64,000 bases of DNA, taken from NCBI RefSeq assembly GCF_025370775.1, contig NZ_JAMXEX010000009.1:49432-113431 (forward strand). The letters run 5' to 3'. The translations under genes and the position numbers were made by a program. Origin of the DNA: Ancylothrix sp. D3o (lineage in GTDB: Bacteria; Cyanobacteriota; Cyanobacteriia; Cyanobacteriales; Oscillatoriaceae). The notes below the pieces were generated by a model that did not search any database, was not told the origin of the DNA, and saw nothing but the letters and a program-made list of their open reading frames with translations. Every line of letters starts with the position of its first letter. Positions within the stretch are counted from its first letter, which is position 1. Of the stretch, positions 54,364-63,900 are shown piece by piece.

Positions 54364-55545
54364 ATGCAGTACAGACGTTTTGGCCGCACAGAGTTACAAA
54401 TGCCGGTGTTTTCTTGCGGGGGAATGCGCTATCAATATAAGTGGCAAGATGTACCGGCTTCTGATATTCCTACGGATAACCAGGAAAATTTGGAAGCGAC
54501 CATTAAACGCTCTTTGGAATTGGGAATTAATCATATTGAAACGGCTCGCGGTTATGGAACTTCGGAAATGCAGCTAGGGCAAATTTTGCCGAAATTTGAC
54601 CGAGAAAAATTGATTGTACAAACAAAGGTTAGTCCTTATGAAAATCCCCAGGAGTTTTTGCAGACTTTTGAGAAGTCTTTGGCTTATTTGCAGTTAGATT
54701 ATGTTGATTTATTATCGCTACATGGTATTAATACTGCGGAGTTATTAGATTGGTCTGTGCGTCCGGGGGGTTGTTTGGATGTGGCGCGAAAGTTGCAAGC
54801 AGAAGGAAAGGTAAGGTTTATTGGCTTTTCTACTCACGGATCTACGGATGTTATTGTTAAAACAATTGAGACCGATGCGTTTGATTATGTAAATTTGCAT
54901 TGGTACTATATTAATCAAAGAAATTGGCCGGCAATTGAGGCGGCAAATAAGTGGGATTTGGGGGTTTTTATTATTAGCCCTTCCAATAAGGGGGGGATGC
55001 TTTATAAGCCTTCGGATAAGTTGGTGGAATTATGCCGGCCTTTGAGTCCTATTGTGTTTAATAATTTGTTTTGTTTGAGTTATCCACAGGTGCATACTTT
55101 GTCTATCGGTGCGGCGACGCCAAGTGATTTTGATGAGCATATAAAGGTTTTGCCTTTGCTGGATAAGGCGGAGGAGTTTTTGCCGGTAATTATCGACCGT
55201 TTGGAAAAAGAAATGGCGGCAAAGTTAGGGGAAGATTGGGTAAAAAGTTGGGAAGTGGGTTTGCCAAATCACGAAGAAACGCCGGGGGGTTTGAATATTG
55301 GGGCAATTTTGTGGTTGCGAAATTTGGCGCTGGCTTATGATATGGTTGAGTATGGAAAAATGCGTTATGGGCTGTTAGGAAATGGCGGTCATTGGTTCCC
55401 TGGCAAAAAGGCGGATAAGTTGGATGAGTTGGATTTAAAAGCTTGTTTGGCAAAGAGTCCTCATGCTGATAAAATCCCGGCTTTGTTGGCAGAAACTCAC
55501 GAGCTTTTGGGGGGTGAAGAGGTGCGCCGGTTGTCTCAAGAGTGA
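54364..55545 (+). CDS. Aldo/keto reductase family protein
   Basis: A 393-residue protein. The N-terminal ~250 residues form the NADPH-dependent aldo/keto reductase barrel: RRFGRTELQMPVFSCGGM, HIETARGYGTSE, TKVSP and LLSLHGI. The catalytic Tyr64, Lys88 and His120 are present, but the usual Asp is Glu59, a conservative change I recall in this branch. The ~130-residue C-terminal part has no CxxCxxC pattern, unlike the ferredoxin-fused relatives, so the iron-sulphur cluster seems absent. Substrate unknown. There is no Shine-Dalgarno, only ATTACTAATCACCA. Confidence 0.87.
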   Translation: MQYRRFGRTELQMPVFSCGGMRYQYKWQDVPASDIPTDNQENLEATIKRSLELGINHIETARGYGTSEMQLGQILPKFDREKLIVQTKVSPYENPQEFLQTFEKSLAYLQLDYVDLLSLHGINTAELLDWSVRPGGCLDVARKLQAEGKVRFIGFSTHGSTDVIVKTIETDAFDYVNLHWYYINQRNWPAIEAANKWDLGVFIISPSNKGGMLYKPSDKLVELCRPLSPIVFNNLFCLSYPQVHTLSIGAATPSDFDEHIKVLPLLDKAEEFLPVIIDRLEKEMAAKLGEDWVKSWEVGLPNHEETPGGLNIGAILWLRNLALAYDMVEYGKMRYGLLGNGGHWFPGKKADKLDELDLKACLAKSPHADKIPALLAETHELLGGEEVRRLSQE

Positions 55546-55653
55546 CCGATTTGAGGTATAAAAATTAAAAACCCCTGGTTGAGCGCCGGCCAAAAGTCGG
55601 AAAAGCAGTGGTCTAGGGATTGTATCGGCTGAGTATTGAGTGATGGCAAGCAG

Positions 55654-56544
55654 ATGAAAGTAATGTATTATCGCTTTTTTCAGTTTTTAATGATCTTCCT
55701 CACCGGCGTTTTTTTTGGAGTTTTATTGCCCAGAGATCAGGTGATTGAAAAAAGCCTCAGCAAAACAAGTCCAGAAAGTGTGATTCCGTCAGAATTTGAA
55801 GGGAAGTTATCTTTATTTATTTTGGCCGGTCAGTCGAATATGTCGGGACGAGGTGAGTTATTGCCAGAAATAACGGATGCGAGAATTGTTGTTTTTGGTA
55901 ATGATTATGAATGGCATTTAGCGGCTGAGCCGGTTGATGGTGCCACCGGCCAAATTGATAAGGTTTCCCAAGATTTTCATGCCGGTTATAGTCCGGCTTT
56001 TTCTTTTGCAAAGCAGTTATTAAAATATAATTCTCATCACATGATTGGGTTAATTCCTTGTGCAAAGGGGGGTAGTTCGATTGCGGAATGGCAGCGAAAT
56101 TTGAGCGAGAAAAGTCTGTATGGTTCTTGCTTAAAACGAGTTAAACTTGCAGCCACAAAAGGTAAGATTTCTGGGGTGCTTTTTTTCCAAGGCGAAGCCG
56201 ATGCTTTGAAGCCAAAGCCTAATGCTAAATTTCCGCCTTTTCCGGGCCGGTGGGCTGCAAAATTTACGCGGTTTGTTGATGATTTTCGCGGGGATTTATC
56301 TCAGCCTGATTTACCTGTGGTTTTTGCTCAAATTGGTAGCACAAAATCGCCGAAATTATATATTAATTGGCAAGAAGTTCAGCGACAGCAAGAAGAGGTG
56401 AATTTATCCTCGGCGGCGATGATTTATACGCGAGATTTACCCTTAAAAGATGATGTACATTTTACAACGGCAAGTTATCAAAAGATTGGAGAGCGTTTTG
56501 CTAATCAGTTTTGGCAGCTAACTCAGCAGAAATCTAGGCGATAA
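55654..56544 (+). CDS. Membrane-anchored SASA-type esterase (sialate O-acetylesterase-like, SGNH fold)
   Basis: A ~296-residue protein. A hydrophobic helix near the start (FFQFLMIFLTGVFFGVLL) anchors or exports it. The SGNH/GDSL-like active site is clear: AGQSNMSG (catalytic Ser), PCAKGGSSIAEW (Gly/oxyanion), FFQGEADA and the C-terminal DDVHFTTASYQ (Asp-His). It probably removes acetyl groups from a carbohydrate. The ATG at 55654 is chosen; a further ATG three codons on is possible. No glycan genes are nearby. Confidence 0.82.
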   Translation: MKVMYYRFFQFLMIFLTGVFFGVLLPRDQVIEKSLSKTSPESVIPSEFEGKLSLFILAGQSNMSGRGELLPEITDARIVVFGNDYEWHLAAEPVDGATGQIDKVSQDFHAGYSPAFSFAKQLLKYNSHHMIGLIPCAKGGSSIAEWQRNLSEKSLYGSCLKRVKLAATKGKISGVLFFQGEADALKPKPNAKFPPFPGRWAAKFTRFVDDFRGDLSQPDLPVVFAQIGSTKSPKLYINWQEVQRQQEEVNLSSAAMIYTRDLPLKDDVHFTTASYQKIGERFANQFWQLTQQKSRR

Positions 56545-56604
56545 TCTGCCGGCTTGTTGTAGAATCCTTGTTAAGGTTTGTCAAACTACGAGGATATAGC
56601 GATT

Positions 56605-57360
56605 ATGAGTTTAAAACGCCGAAATTTTCTGTTTATAACGGCTGCAAGTGTTGCTGCGATCACAGCCGGTGCGTGCAATGCTTCGGGGAATAGTTCAGTA
56701 GAAAGCAAAAATTCTTCTAAGCCTACCCAAGTTGCTCAAAATACAGGGGTTTTTGAATTAGCGCCTTTACCCTATGCTTTTAATGCGCTTGAGCCTCATA
56801 TTGATGCGCGGACAATGGAATTTCACCACGATAAACATCATGCAGCCTACGTTAAAAATCTCAATGATGCTATCACTAAACACCCGGAACTAAAAGGCAA
56901 AACTGCTGAACAGTTAGTGCGGGATATTAACAAAATTCCCGAAGATATCCGCACAAGTGTGAGAAATAATGGCGGCGGTCATGTTAACCATACAATGTTT
57001 TGGGAAATTATGAGTCCCAATGGTGGCGGCGAACCGAAAGGGGCAATTGCTGATGCAATTAAACAAAGTTTTGGCAGTTTTGATAACTTTAAAAAGCAGT
57101 TTAATGATGCCGGTGCTAAGCGTTTTGGCAGTGGTTGGGCTTGGTTAGTTCGCACTCCTGCCGGCAAGTTGGAAGTTACCAGTACAGCTAATCAAGATAG
57201 CCCTTTTATGGATGGTAATTATCCAATTATGGGTAATGATGTTTGGGAACACGCTTATTATCTCAACTATCAAAACCGCCGCGCTGATTATTTAACAGCT
57301 TGGTGGAATGTTGTTAATTGGGATGAAATTAATAAGCGTTTTGCTAAAGCGGTTGGTTAA
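56605..57360 (+). CDS. sodA: Manganese superoxide dismutase with N-terminal export/anchor sequence
   Basis: Turns superoxide into peroxide and oxygen. The ATG at 56605 is used; the TTG upstream has no support. Residues 1-28 have KRRNFLF, a Tat-like twin arginine, a hydrophobic core and a Cys, so the enzyme is exported or membrane-anchored. Metal ligands: His of [10 protein letters not shown], His of VNHTMFW, Asp and His of [15 protein letters not shown] and the ANQDSP Gln fit the manganese rather than iron type. Cyanobacterial membrane MnSOD such as Anabaena SodA protects the thylakoid or periplasm. A GC-rich hairpin lies at 57370-57395 before the convergent rsmG. Confidence 0.92.
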   Translation: MSLKRRNFLFITAASVAAITAGACNASGNSSVESKNSSKPTQVAQNTGVFELAPLPYAFNALEPHIDARTMEFHHDKHHAAYVKNLNDAITKHPELKGKTAEQLVRDINKIPEDIRTSVRNNGGGHVNHTMFWEIMSPNGGGEPKGAIADAIKQSFGSFDNFKKQFNDAGAKRFGSGWAWLVRTPAGKLEVTSTANQDSPFMDGNYPIMGNDVWEHAYYLNYQNRRADYLTAWWNVVNWDEINKRFAKAVG

Positions 57361-57369
57361 TTAAAGATT

Positions 57370-57395
57370 GGGGCGGTCACCAAATCAGCCGCCCC
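57370..57395. terminator. GC-rich hairpin between convergent sodA and rsmG
   Basis: GGGGCGG and CCGCCCC form a 7-bp stem with a 12-nt loop. A clear T-run is missing in either direction, so it would be a weak terminator. Confidence 0.4.
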
Positions 57396-57406
57396 TATGG
57401 AATGGG

Positions 57407-58141
57407 TTAAGGGTTCAATTTACGCGGCAAATTTTGCTTAGGTTTGCTAGTTTTTTTGATGTGGATGCAGTTGCGAATGCTGTTACTGAGAGGGGTGGTG
57501 AAACTGTCAATAAAAACCACTTCCCCGCCCCATTTTTTCAAAACCGGCTCTAAACTTTGTGTTTCTTCTTCTGTCCAATGACCGCGATAAAGAATTGCTG
57601 TTCCGTTCATTTTTAACAACGGTAAAGAATATTCAGCGGCTAAAGATGCTGCACCCACTGCTCGAATTAACACAAGATTATAGGCTTGCCGGTGGTCAAA
57701 ATGCCGGTTTAATTCTTCAGCCCTAGCGGTAATTGTTTCGCCATTTTCTATGCCTAATTCCTTTAGCACCGAATCGATAAATATGAGTTTTTTGCGAGTA
57801 GAGTCCAGCAGTTTTATTTGCCAGTTTGGTTGACCAATAGCCACCGGCAACCCTGGAAACCCCGCGCCGGTGCCGATATCAATTACTTTAAAATCGCTAT
57901 TTTCTTCTGGCTTATAGCTTGGAAAAACCCCCCGCAAAGAATCCCATAAATGCTTTTCCCAAAACTCATCTGGTTGGGAAATTCTCGTTAAATTCAAGCG
58001 CTCATTTCCGGCCAAAACAAGCTCATAAAGCTTTTGAAATTGCCCTTGCTGAAAAGCAGAAGGCTGCCAAGAAAGCGTTTCTAACCACAACTCATCCATT
58101 GCCGGCAGTTGAGGCAAATTTGCTGTTAATTCTTCAGTCAT
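57407..58141 (-). CDS. rsmG: 16S rRNA (guanine527-N7)-methyltransferase
   Basis: RsmG (GidB) methylates N7 of G527 in 16S rRNA. The SAM-binding motif VIDIGTGAGFPGLPVAI (about residue 86) and the NERLNLTRI block before it identify the family; KLLDSTRKKLIFI follows. The 244-residue length is normal. It is 20 bases after the stop of an ABC ATPase gene on the same strand and probably shares its transcript. It ends in a short basic tail. Confidence 0.94.
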   Translation of the reverse strand: MTEELTANLPQLPAMDELWLETLSWQPSAFQQGQFQKLYELVLAGNERLNLTRISQPDEFWEKHLWDSLRGVFPSYKPEENSDFKVIDIGTGAGFPGLPVAIGQPNWQIKLLDSTRKKLIFIDSVLKELGIENGETITARAEELNRHFDHRQAYNLVLIRAVGAASLAAEYSLPLLKMNGTAILYRGHWTEEETQSLEPVLKKWGGEVVFIDSFTTPLSNSIRNCIHIKKTSKPKQNLPRKLNP

Positions 58142-58161
58142 TGATGCTTTTTAAAACCCCT

Positions 58162-58833
58162 TTATGAACTAACCCCAGACAATTCTTGTTTTTGAAGTTG
58201 CGCCGGTTCAATTGCTTTTAAATTGCCGTGTTCCAGCGTCCAGCAACGGTCTGCTACACTCAACAAATCTCCAGCATCGTGAGTAACCACCAATAAACTC
58301 CAATTGGCTTTTAACTTTGCTAATAAATTTACCAATTGCCGGCGCATTGACCAATCTAAACCCGCCGTTGGTTCATCTAACATCAATAAATGTGGCTGAC
58401 GAATTAGCTGTACTGCCAAAGCCAAACGCCGCTGCTGTCCGCCGCTTAAAGAATTCGGTGAAGTGTGCAAAGGCAGATGATCTAAACTCACTTCGGCGAG
58501 AGTTTTATTAATTTGTTCTGAGCCTATTTCTGGATGTCCCAGACGCAATTCTTGTAAAATTGTATTGCCGCAGAAATGCCTTTCTGGAAACTGAAAAACC
58601 AACCCACCTAACTGTTGCAAATGTTCCGCTTCAAGTTCCTGATCTCGCCAAAAAATTTTGCCCTTAGTAGGAGTTGCCAACCCTGCTAAAATTTCCAATA
58701 GAGTTGTTTTGCCTGAACCGCTTGGCCCAATCACCAACCCTAACTGCTGGGGGGCGATTTCTAAATTAATCGATTTCAGAATTGGGGCCGGTGTGGCCGG
58801 TGGGTGATAAACCAAATTTTTGAGATAAAGCAT
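58162..58833 (-). CDS. ABC transporter ATP-binding protein (ECF/ABCI11-like)
   Basis: A 223-residue ATPase: Walker A GPSGSGKTT (about 37-45), Q-loop LVFQFPERHFCG, signature LSGGQQRR (about 130), Walker B LLMLDEPTAGLD and the switch His of VVTHDAGD. QFPERHF resembles the Q-loop of energy-coupling factor transporters, and the whole sequence recalls plant plastid ABCI11/NAP14, linked to transition-metal homeostasis. No permease is adjacent, so the partner must be elsewhere. It is followed by rsmG. Confidence 0.85.
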   Translation of the reverse strand: MLYLKNLVYHPPATPAPILKSINLEIAPQQLGLVIGPSGSGKTTLLEILAGLATPTKGKIFWRDQELEAEHLQQLGGLVFQFPERHFCGNTILQELRLGHPEIGSEQINKTLAEVSLDHLPLHTSPNSLSGGQQRRLALAVQLIRQPHLLMLDEPTAGLDWSMRRQLVNLLAKLKANWSLLVVTHDAGDLLSVADRCWTLEHGNLKAIEPAQLQKQELSGVSS

Positions 58834-59289
58834 TTAATGCGATCAACGTTGTTTCGCCGTAGATTTTCTCTATTCTATCACTTACCCTAACATCCTCGAC
58901 AAGTCAGGTAAAAATAAATCCTCATCCCAAGCGACTTTAAACTAAGCAATTGTTACTTTTGTGCTGCAAAATAGCCCTTTTATTTATTATTTTTGTTGTA
59001 ATTTATTGAGCAAAATAATTAATCCGTAAAAACATGAGTTTAAGCGTCTGTTTTTATTAAATTTATTCAAAAAAACGACCCCATCAAAAGCGATTGATGG
59101 GAGCGTTTGATTATTTCAAAATCTTGTCTAAAAAGGGCTTTTTTATTCTCTCTCCAGATAGATATAAAACCCAAAAAGCTTTATAAGCTTAGGCTAAAGA
59201 AACCACAATAAACTCTTACTATCGGCAGAAACAAAACAGGTTTTAAGTTCCTACTATTAAAAGTGTAGTTTCAACCCCAGAATTGAACC
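58834..59289. other. A/T-rich divergent intergenic region
   Basis: Holds a hairpin CCCATCAA-AAGCGA-TTGATGGG (59080-59101), without a T-run, and the promoters of the ABC ATPase and KGG genes. No gene recognised. Confidence 0.5.
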
Positions 59290-59571
59290 ATGACTAAGGA
59301 AAGCGACAACAATACAAGCAAACGCGGCTTCGCCTCTATGGATGAAGACAAACAACGCGAAATAGCCAGTAAAGGCGGTAAAGCTGCTCACGAAAAAGGC
59401 ACCGCTCACGAATTTACCCATGAAGAAGCAGTAGAAGCCGGTCGCAAAGGCGGAGAAGCCGTAAGTAAAGACCGCGACCATATGTCAGAAATTGGCAAAA
59501 AAGGCGGAGAAGCCGTAAGTAAAGACCGCGACCATATGTCAGAAATTGGCAAAAAAGGCGGGAAATCTTAA
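59290..59571 (+). CDS. KGG-repeat general stress protein (GsiB-like)
   Basis: A 93-residue, very hydrophilic protein made of KGG-type repeats: KRGFASMDEDKQREIASKGGKAA, then repeated GGEAVSKDRDHMSEIGKK ending in KGGKS. GsiB of Bacillus and related stress and desiccation proteins share these repeats and are disordered in water. The 18-residue unit is present twice with exactly identical DNA, 54 bases each (59449 and 59503), so the gene has recently lengthened. It has no clear Shine-Dalgarno. Confidence 0.88.
   Translation: MTKESDNNTSKRGFASMDEDKQREIASKGGKAAHEKGTAHEFTHEEAVEAGRKGGEAVSKDRDHMSEIGKKGGEAVSKDRDHMSEIGKKGGKS
59449..59556 (+). repeat. Exact 54-bp tandem duplication inside the KGG gene
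   Basis: Bases 59449-59502 and 59503-59556 are identical (GGCGGAGAAGCCGTAAGT... to ...GGCAAAAAA) and keep the frame. Identity including third positions indicates a recent event. Confidence 0.85.
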
Positions 59572-59608
59572 GCACTATTTACAACTTGATTAAATCCATT
59601 TTTCCTTG

Positions 59609-59631
59609 AAGCCGGTACCCTTGCCGGCTTT
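59609..59631 (+). terminator. Terminator-like hairpin after the KGG gene
   Basis: AAGCCGG and CCGGCTT form a 7-bp stem with an 8-nt loop, followed by TTTGTCGC. The T-run is short. Confidence 0.5.
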
Positions 59632-59737
59632 GTCGCATTTCGGTAAAACAACATAATAATTATCAAAATATCCGCCCCCCTTCCTAAAAAAAGCAACAGG
59701 CATTAAACTAAAGTTTAAAATCAAAAATTGAACCCTT

Positions 59738-60100
59738 ATGAGAGAAGCGAGAAACGTCCTCGGTGAACCCCTACAATTATGCTGCAACGCCCCCCGCACC
59801 GGCTATTATCGAGACGGCTACTGTCACACCGGCGACCTTGACTTTGGCCTTCATGTTGTTTGTGCCCGCGTCACCGCCGAATTTCTCGAATATACAAAAT
59901 TGCAAGGCAACGACCTCTCCACCCCCGTCCCGCAATATCAATTTCCGGGCTTAAAACCGGGCGATTGCTGGTGTTTATGCGCCTCCCGTTGGAAAGAAGC
60001 CTTCGATGCCGGTTGCGCCCCACAGGTCAATTTAGCCGCTACTCACGCTCGCGCCCTCGAATTCGTCTCCCTCAACGAACTCAAACAACACGCTATTTAA
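59738..60100 (+). CDS. DUF2237 protein
   Basis: A 120-residue soluble protein with the DUF2237 pattern: ARNVLGEPLQLCCNAPRTGYYRDGYC, GDLDFGLHVVCARVTAEFLEYT, GLKPGDCWCLCASRWKEAFDAG and LAATHARALEFVSL. Many conserved Cys (CCNAP, GYC, VVC, DCWCLC, GCAP) suggest metal binding or redox chemistry. I know no established function. The 15-base gap to the next gene suggests linkage, although that gene's role differs. Confidence 0.85.
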   Translation: MREARNVLGEPLQLCCNAPRTGYYRDGYCHTGDLDFGLHVVCARVTAEFLEYTKLQGNDLSTPVPQYQFPGLKPGDCWCLCASRWKEAFDAGCAPQVNLAATHARALEFVSLNELKQHAI

Positions 60101-60114
60101 ACACTTATCATTTT

Positions 60115-60396
60115 ATGCTCAAAAAAATCCTGATTTTAACCACCACAACTAGCGGCCTTCTTTTCCCCATGAATGTGCTTGCTACAGACATTAAAAACGA
60201 AGATTCAACCAGCTATAACCTCCGCATCGAAATGGGAAACACCACCTTTACCAACCAAATTGGTGCCCTTTCCACCCAAACAGATATCTGTGATAAAAAA
60301 TGCAAAATCTCGATTCGAGGGGCCAGCATCGAAGCCGATAAAGACGATATTATTATCATCAAAAACGGCCAATTTACTAGAGAAACTAAAAAGTAG
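60115..60396 (+). CDS. Small exported protein (93 aa)
   Basis: The ATG at 60115 opens a signal peptide (MLKKILILTTTTSGLLFPMNVLAT); the longer frame runs back into the DUF2237 gene and is not coding there. The mature ~70 residues contain two close Cys (DICDKKC) and an acidic/hydrophobic stretch EADKDDIIIIK. It may be a periplasmic protein; no family is recognised. Confidence 0.62.
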   Translation: MLKKILILTTTTSGLLFPMNVLATDIKNEDSTSYNLRIEMGNTTFTNQIGALSTQTDICDKKCKISIRGASIEADKDDIIIIKNGQFTRETKK

Positions 60397-60442
60397 CTTT
60401 TGGGGACTGGGTTTATTTTAGCGAAATAACCAATCAGAAAAA

Positions 60443-60769
60443 ATGAACAATCCAGAATACTGCATAGTCTTAGTAACAACCGGCACAAAACAAGAAGCAG
60501 AAATTATCGCCAAAAAACTCATTTCTGACAAACTTGCCGCCTGCGTTACTTTGCTGCCGGTTCATTCTATCTACACCTGGGAAAACGAAATTCACAGCGA
60601 TGATGAATGGCAACTTTTCATCAAAACAAAACTCACTAAATTTGATGAACTAGAAACCACCATCAAAAAACTGCATTCCTATCAAACCCCAGAAATTATC
60701 GCCCTGCCAATTCTGGCCGGTTCTGTACCCTATCTCAACTGGATATCAGAAAACGTCAATAGTCAATAA
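60443..60769 (+). CDS. cutA: CutA1 divalent-cation tolerance protein
   Basis: A 108-residue trimeric CutA1: YCIVLVTTGTKQEAEIIAKKLISDKLAACVTLLP, SIYTWENEIHSDDEWQLFIKT and LHSYQTPEIIALPILAGSVPYLNWI match the whole family. It has been linked to copper tolerance in E. coli, but binding of other ligands is possible and the function in cyanobacteria is unsettled. Confidence 0.95.
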   Translation: MNNPEYCIVLVTTGTKQEAEIIAKKLISDKLAACVTLLPVHSIYTWENEIHSDDEWQLFIKTKLTKFDELETTIKKLHSYQTPEIIALPILAGSVPYLNWISENVNSQ

Positions 60770-60821
60770 TCATTTGTCATAGCAAAGCCGGTTTAAAAAA
60801 GTACAGACGTTCATCTGTAGT

Positions 60822-60842
60822 GGGGCAGGCATCCTGCCTGCC
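60822..60842. repeat. Short palindromic repeat GGCAGG-CAT-CCTGCC
   Basis: A small inverted repeat in the sequence GTGGGGCAGGCATCCTGCCTGCC, a type common between genes in filamentous cyanobacteria. Confidence 0.5.
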
Positions 60843-60916
60843 TAAAGGCTGCGGTTGAAAAAAAAAGCCCATCCCCAAAAACATCCCATCTGCCATCAAA
60901 TCTGGTATCAGATAGA

Positions 60917-63900
60917 CTACTGTAAAAACCTGGCGCGGAAACGGAAAAACCCATAAGAACTCGTTGAATTAGGGCCGGTTGCGGTTGGTAAATTGCCTAA
61001 ATTTACCACCACAGCACCATTAGAATTCACCCCTTGACAAGGCGAAGAACCCACCGGCACAGAGATAGCAGAACCTGCCGCAAAAAACTGTCCAACATCC
61101 CCATCAACCGCATTAGTTGAAATATTTTGAGAATTATTCAACAACAGCGAAACACCACGATTTGTACCAAAAGCATCCCCAATAAACTGTAAACCGGCCG
61201 GCACCAAATCACATAAATTAACATTAGCAGCCTGCGCCCCACCATCCGACAAGAAATAAATCGTATATTCCACCTCATCCCCTGGTTGAATCGCTACATT
61301 ATCAATGCGACCCTGTAAAAAGTTTTGCGGCCAATTTGTCGCATTATCATTCGTATCCGCCGGATCATCCACCACCTCATTAAACGCCGTTCCATTCAAC
61401 GCCGTTACCCGTTTCACCAAACGCAGACGCGGTTTATTTGGCAAAGACAAACTCGCCTGGTCATCTTCCGCCGGATTATTATTTCCCGGAGTCGAATTAG
61501 GATCGCCTTGATCGCTGGCCTGTACCTGCGCCGTATTCGTCACCACATCCGACGTATTCAACGTCACCGTCAAACGCAAAGTAGCATTCCCACCATTGGC
61601 AATTTGTCCCACTATCCAGAGGCCGGTTGTAGGATCATAAGTACCAATCGAAGCCACAGAAGAAACCAACGTCAACCCCACCGGCACTTGTTCAAGAACC
61701 TGCACACCAGTCGCCGTCGCCGGCCCAGAATTTCGCACAGTTACCGTATAAGTAAAAGTTGTACCGAGTGTAGGATTCAAATTATCCGAGGTTTTCCTCA
61801 AAGACAAATCTGCAATATCTTGAGGCAAAGTCACACTTGCCTGGTCATCCTCACTGGGATTATTATTGTTAACCACAGAATCCGGGTCTGGCACATCAGA
61901 AGCCGTCACCTGCGCTGTATTACTCACCTGCCCCTCCGCAGTTTTCCTTGCTTGGATCGTCAGAGTCGCCGTTCCCCCATTGGTCACAGTACCCACCGTC
62001 CAAACGCCGGTTGCTGGGTCATAACTTCCACTCGCGGAAACAAACGTCAACCCCGCCGGCAGCCGGTCTGTCACCTGCACACCAGTAGCATTGCTAGGGC
62101 CAGAATTTCTGAGGGTAAGAGTATAGCTAATCGTATCTCCGACACGCGGGTTAGCCACATTTGCCGTTTTTGCCAAAGATAAATCAGCCCCCGTTGCCGG
62201 TACCGTCACACTATCTTGGTTATTATTAGGATTCGGGTCTGGTTGATTTGAAGCCGTCACCGAAGCAGTATTTGTGGCATTGGCAGCATTCAAAACCGCC
62301 GTAATTCGCAGAGTTGCTGCTTGACCGTTATTCAAATTTCCTAGGTTCCAAATGCCGGTACGGTTATCATAATTTCCCACACTTGTTATCGCCGAAACAA
62401 ACCCAACCCCTGCCGGAAGTTGGTCTGTAATTTGTACGCCGGTGGCGTTGGCCGCGCCGGTGTTTGTGACCGTTATCGTATAAGTAAATTGTTGACCAAG
62501 GGTGGGATTAGGATTATCCACCGACTTCGCCAAAACTAAATCGGCTGTTTGTTGAGGAGTTGTGACAGTGGCCGTGTTATTTTCTGGCACCGGATCAGTT
62601 TGGTCAGAAGCCGTCACCGAAGCCGTATTTGTAATCGGATTTGCGGTATTAACGCGGGCAGAAATCGTCAAAGTCGCCTCGCCACCATTGGCAACATTTC
62701 CCACCGTCCAAACGCCTGTGGTGGCATCATAGCGGCCTTGAGTTGCCGTTGCAGAAAGCAGAGTTAAACCCTGCGGCACCTGATCTGTGACTGCCACATC
62801 CGAGGCATTACCAGGGCCATTATTGGTCAATCTCACCGTGTAATTAATGGTTTCTGAGGGGGTAGCATTTGGCCGGTCTACGGTTTTTGTAATTGCCAAA
62901 TCTGCCGGTAAGTCTGGGATAGTTACACTAGCTGAATTATTGCCGGGATTGGGGTCTGTTTGATCAGAATTGGTGACGCTGGCTGTATTTGTGACTGGGT
63001 TGGCGGTGGAGACGGTGGCTGTAATAGTGAGGGTGGCTGTGGCACTATTGGCAAGATTTCCTATATTCCAGATGCCGGTGCCTGAGTTATATGTTGTTCC
63101 GGTTGTTGTTGTGGCGCTTACAAATCTTAAACCCGGTGCCAATTGGTCGGTTATTTGTACATTTGTGGCATTTGCGGGGCCGTTGTTTGTGGCAACAATT
63201 GTATAAATTACCTGTTGTCCGGGGGTGGGGTTTTGATTGTTGACGCTTTTAATGACTGATATATCTGCCGGTTGTTGTTGCGTGATGGTTGCTGAGGCAA
63301 AATCATCTTCATTTAAATTGCCATTGGCGGGGATGGAGTCTGGATCGTCTTGGTCGGAGGCTGTAATTTCTGCGGTGTTGGTTTGGGTGACGGCATTATT
63401 GACGGTTGCTGTTACGGTTAAAGGTACATTTCCCCCATTGGCAATTGAGGCTAAATTCCAGACAATTTGCCTAGTTATGTTATTATAAACTCCGCCATTT
63501 GATGCAGAAACAAAGTTTAAACCGGCCGGTAATGTATCGGTAATTTCGACGTTGGTTGCAGTGGCCGGCCCCGCATTATTTACTGTTAGGGTAAAGGTGA
63601 CATTTTCTCCTACTGCTGGTGTTGAATTATTGACGGTTTTTCTTAAGGATAAATCTGCCTGTTGGTTAATCGTGGTGGTGTCGGTGGCGGTGTTGTTTGC
63701 GGGGTTGGGATCAGTTACACCGGCCGGTGGCGAAACAGTGGCAGTATTAGTTAGGGTGCCGGTGGCTGTCGGGGAAACGGTACCGGCAATAGTAAGAGTT
63801 ATACTTTGTCCTGAAGCTAGAGTTAAATTAGTCCAGTTGCCGGAGGTAGAGTCGTAAGTGCCGGTATTAGGTGTATAACTGGAAGCGATAAAGCCGGCCG

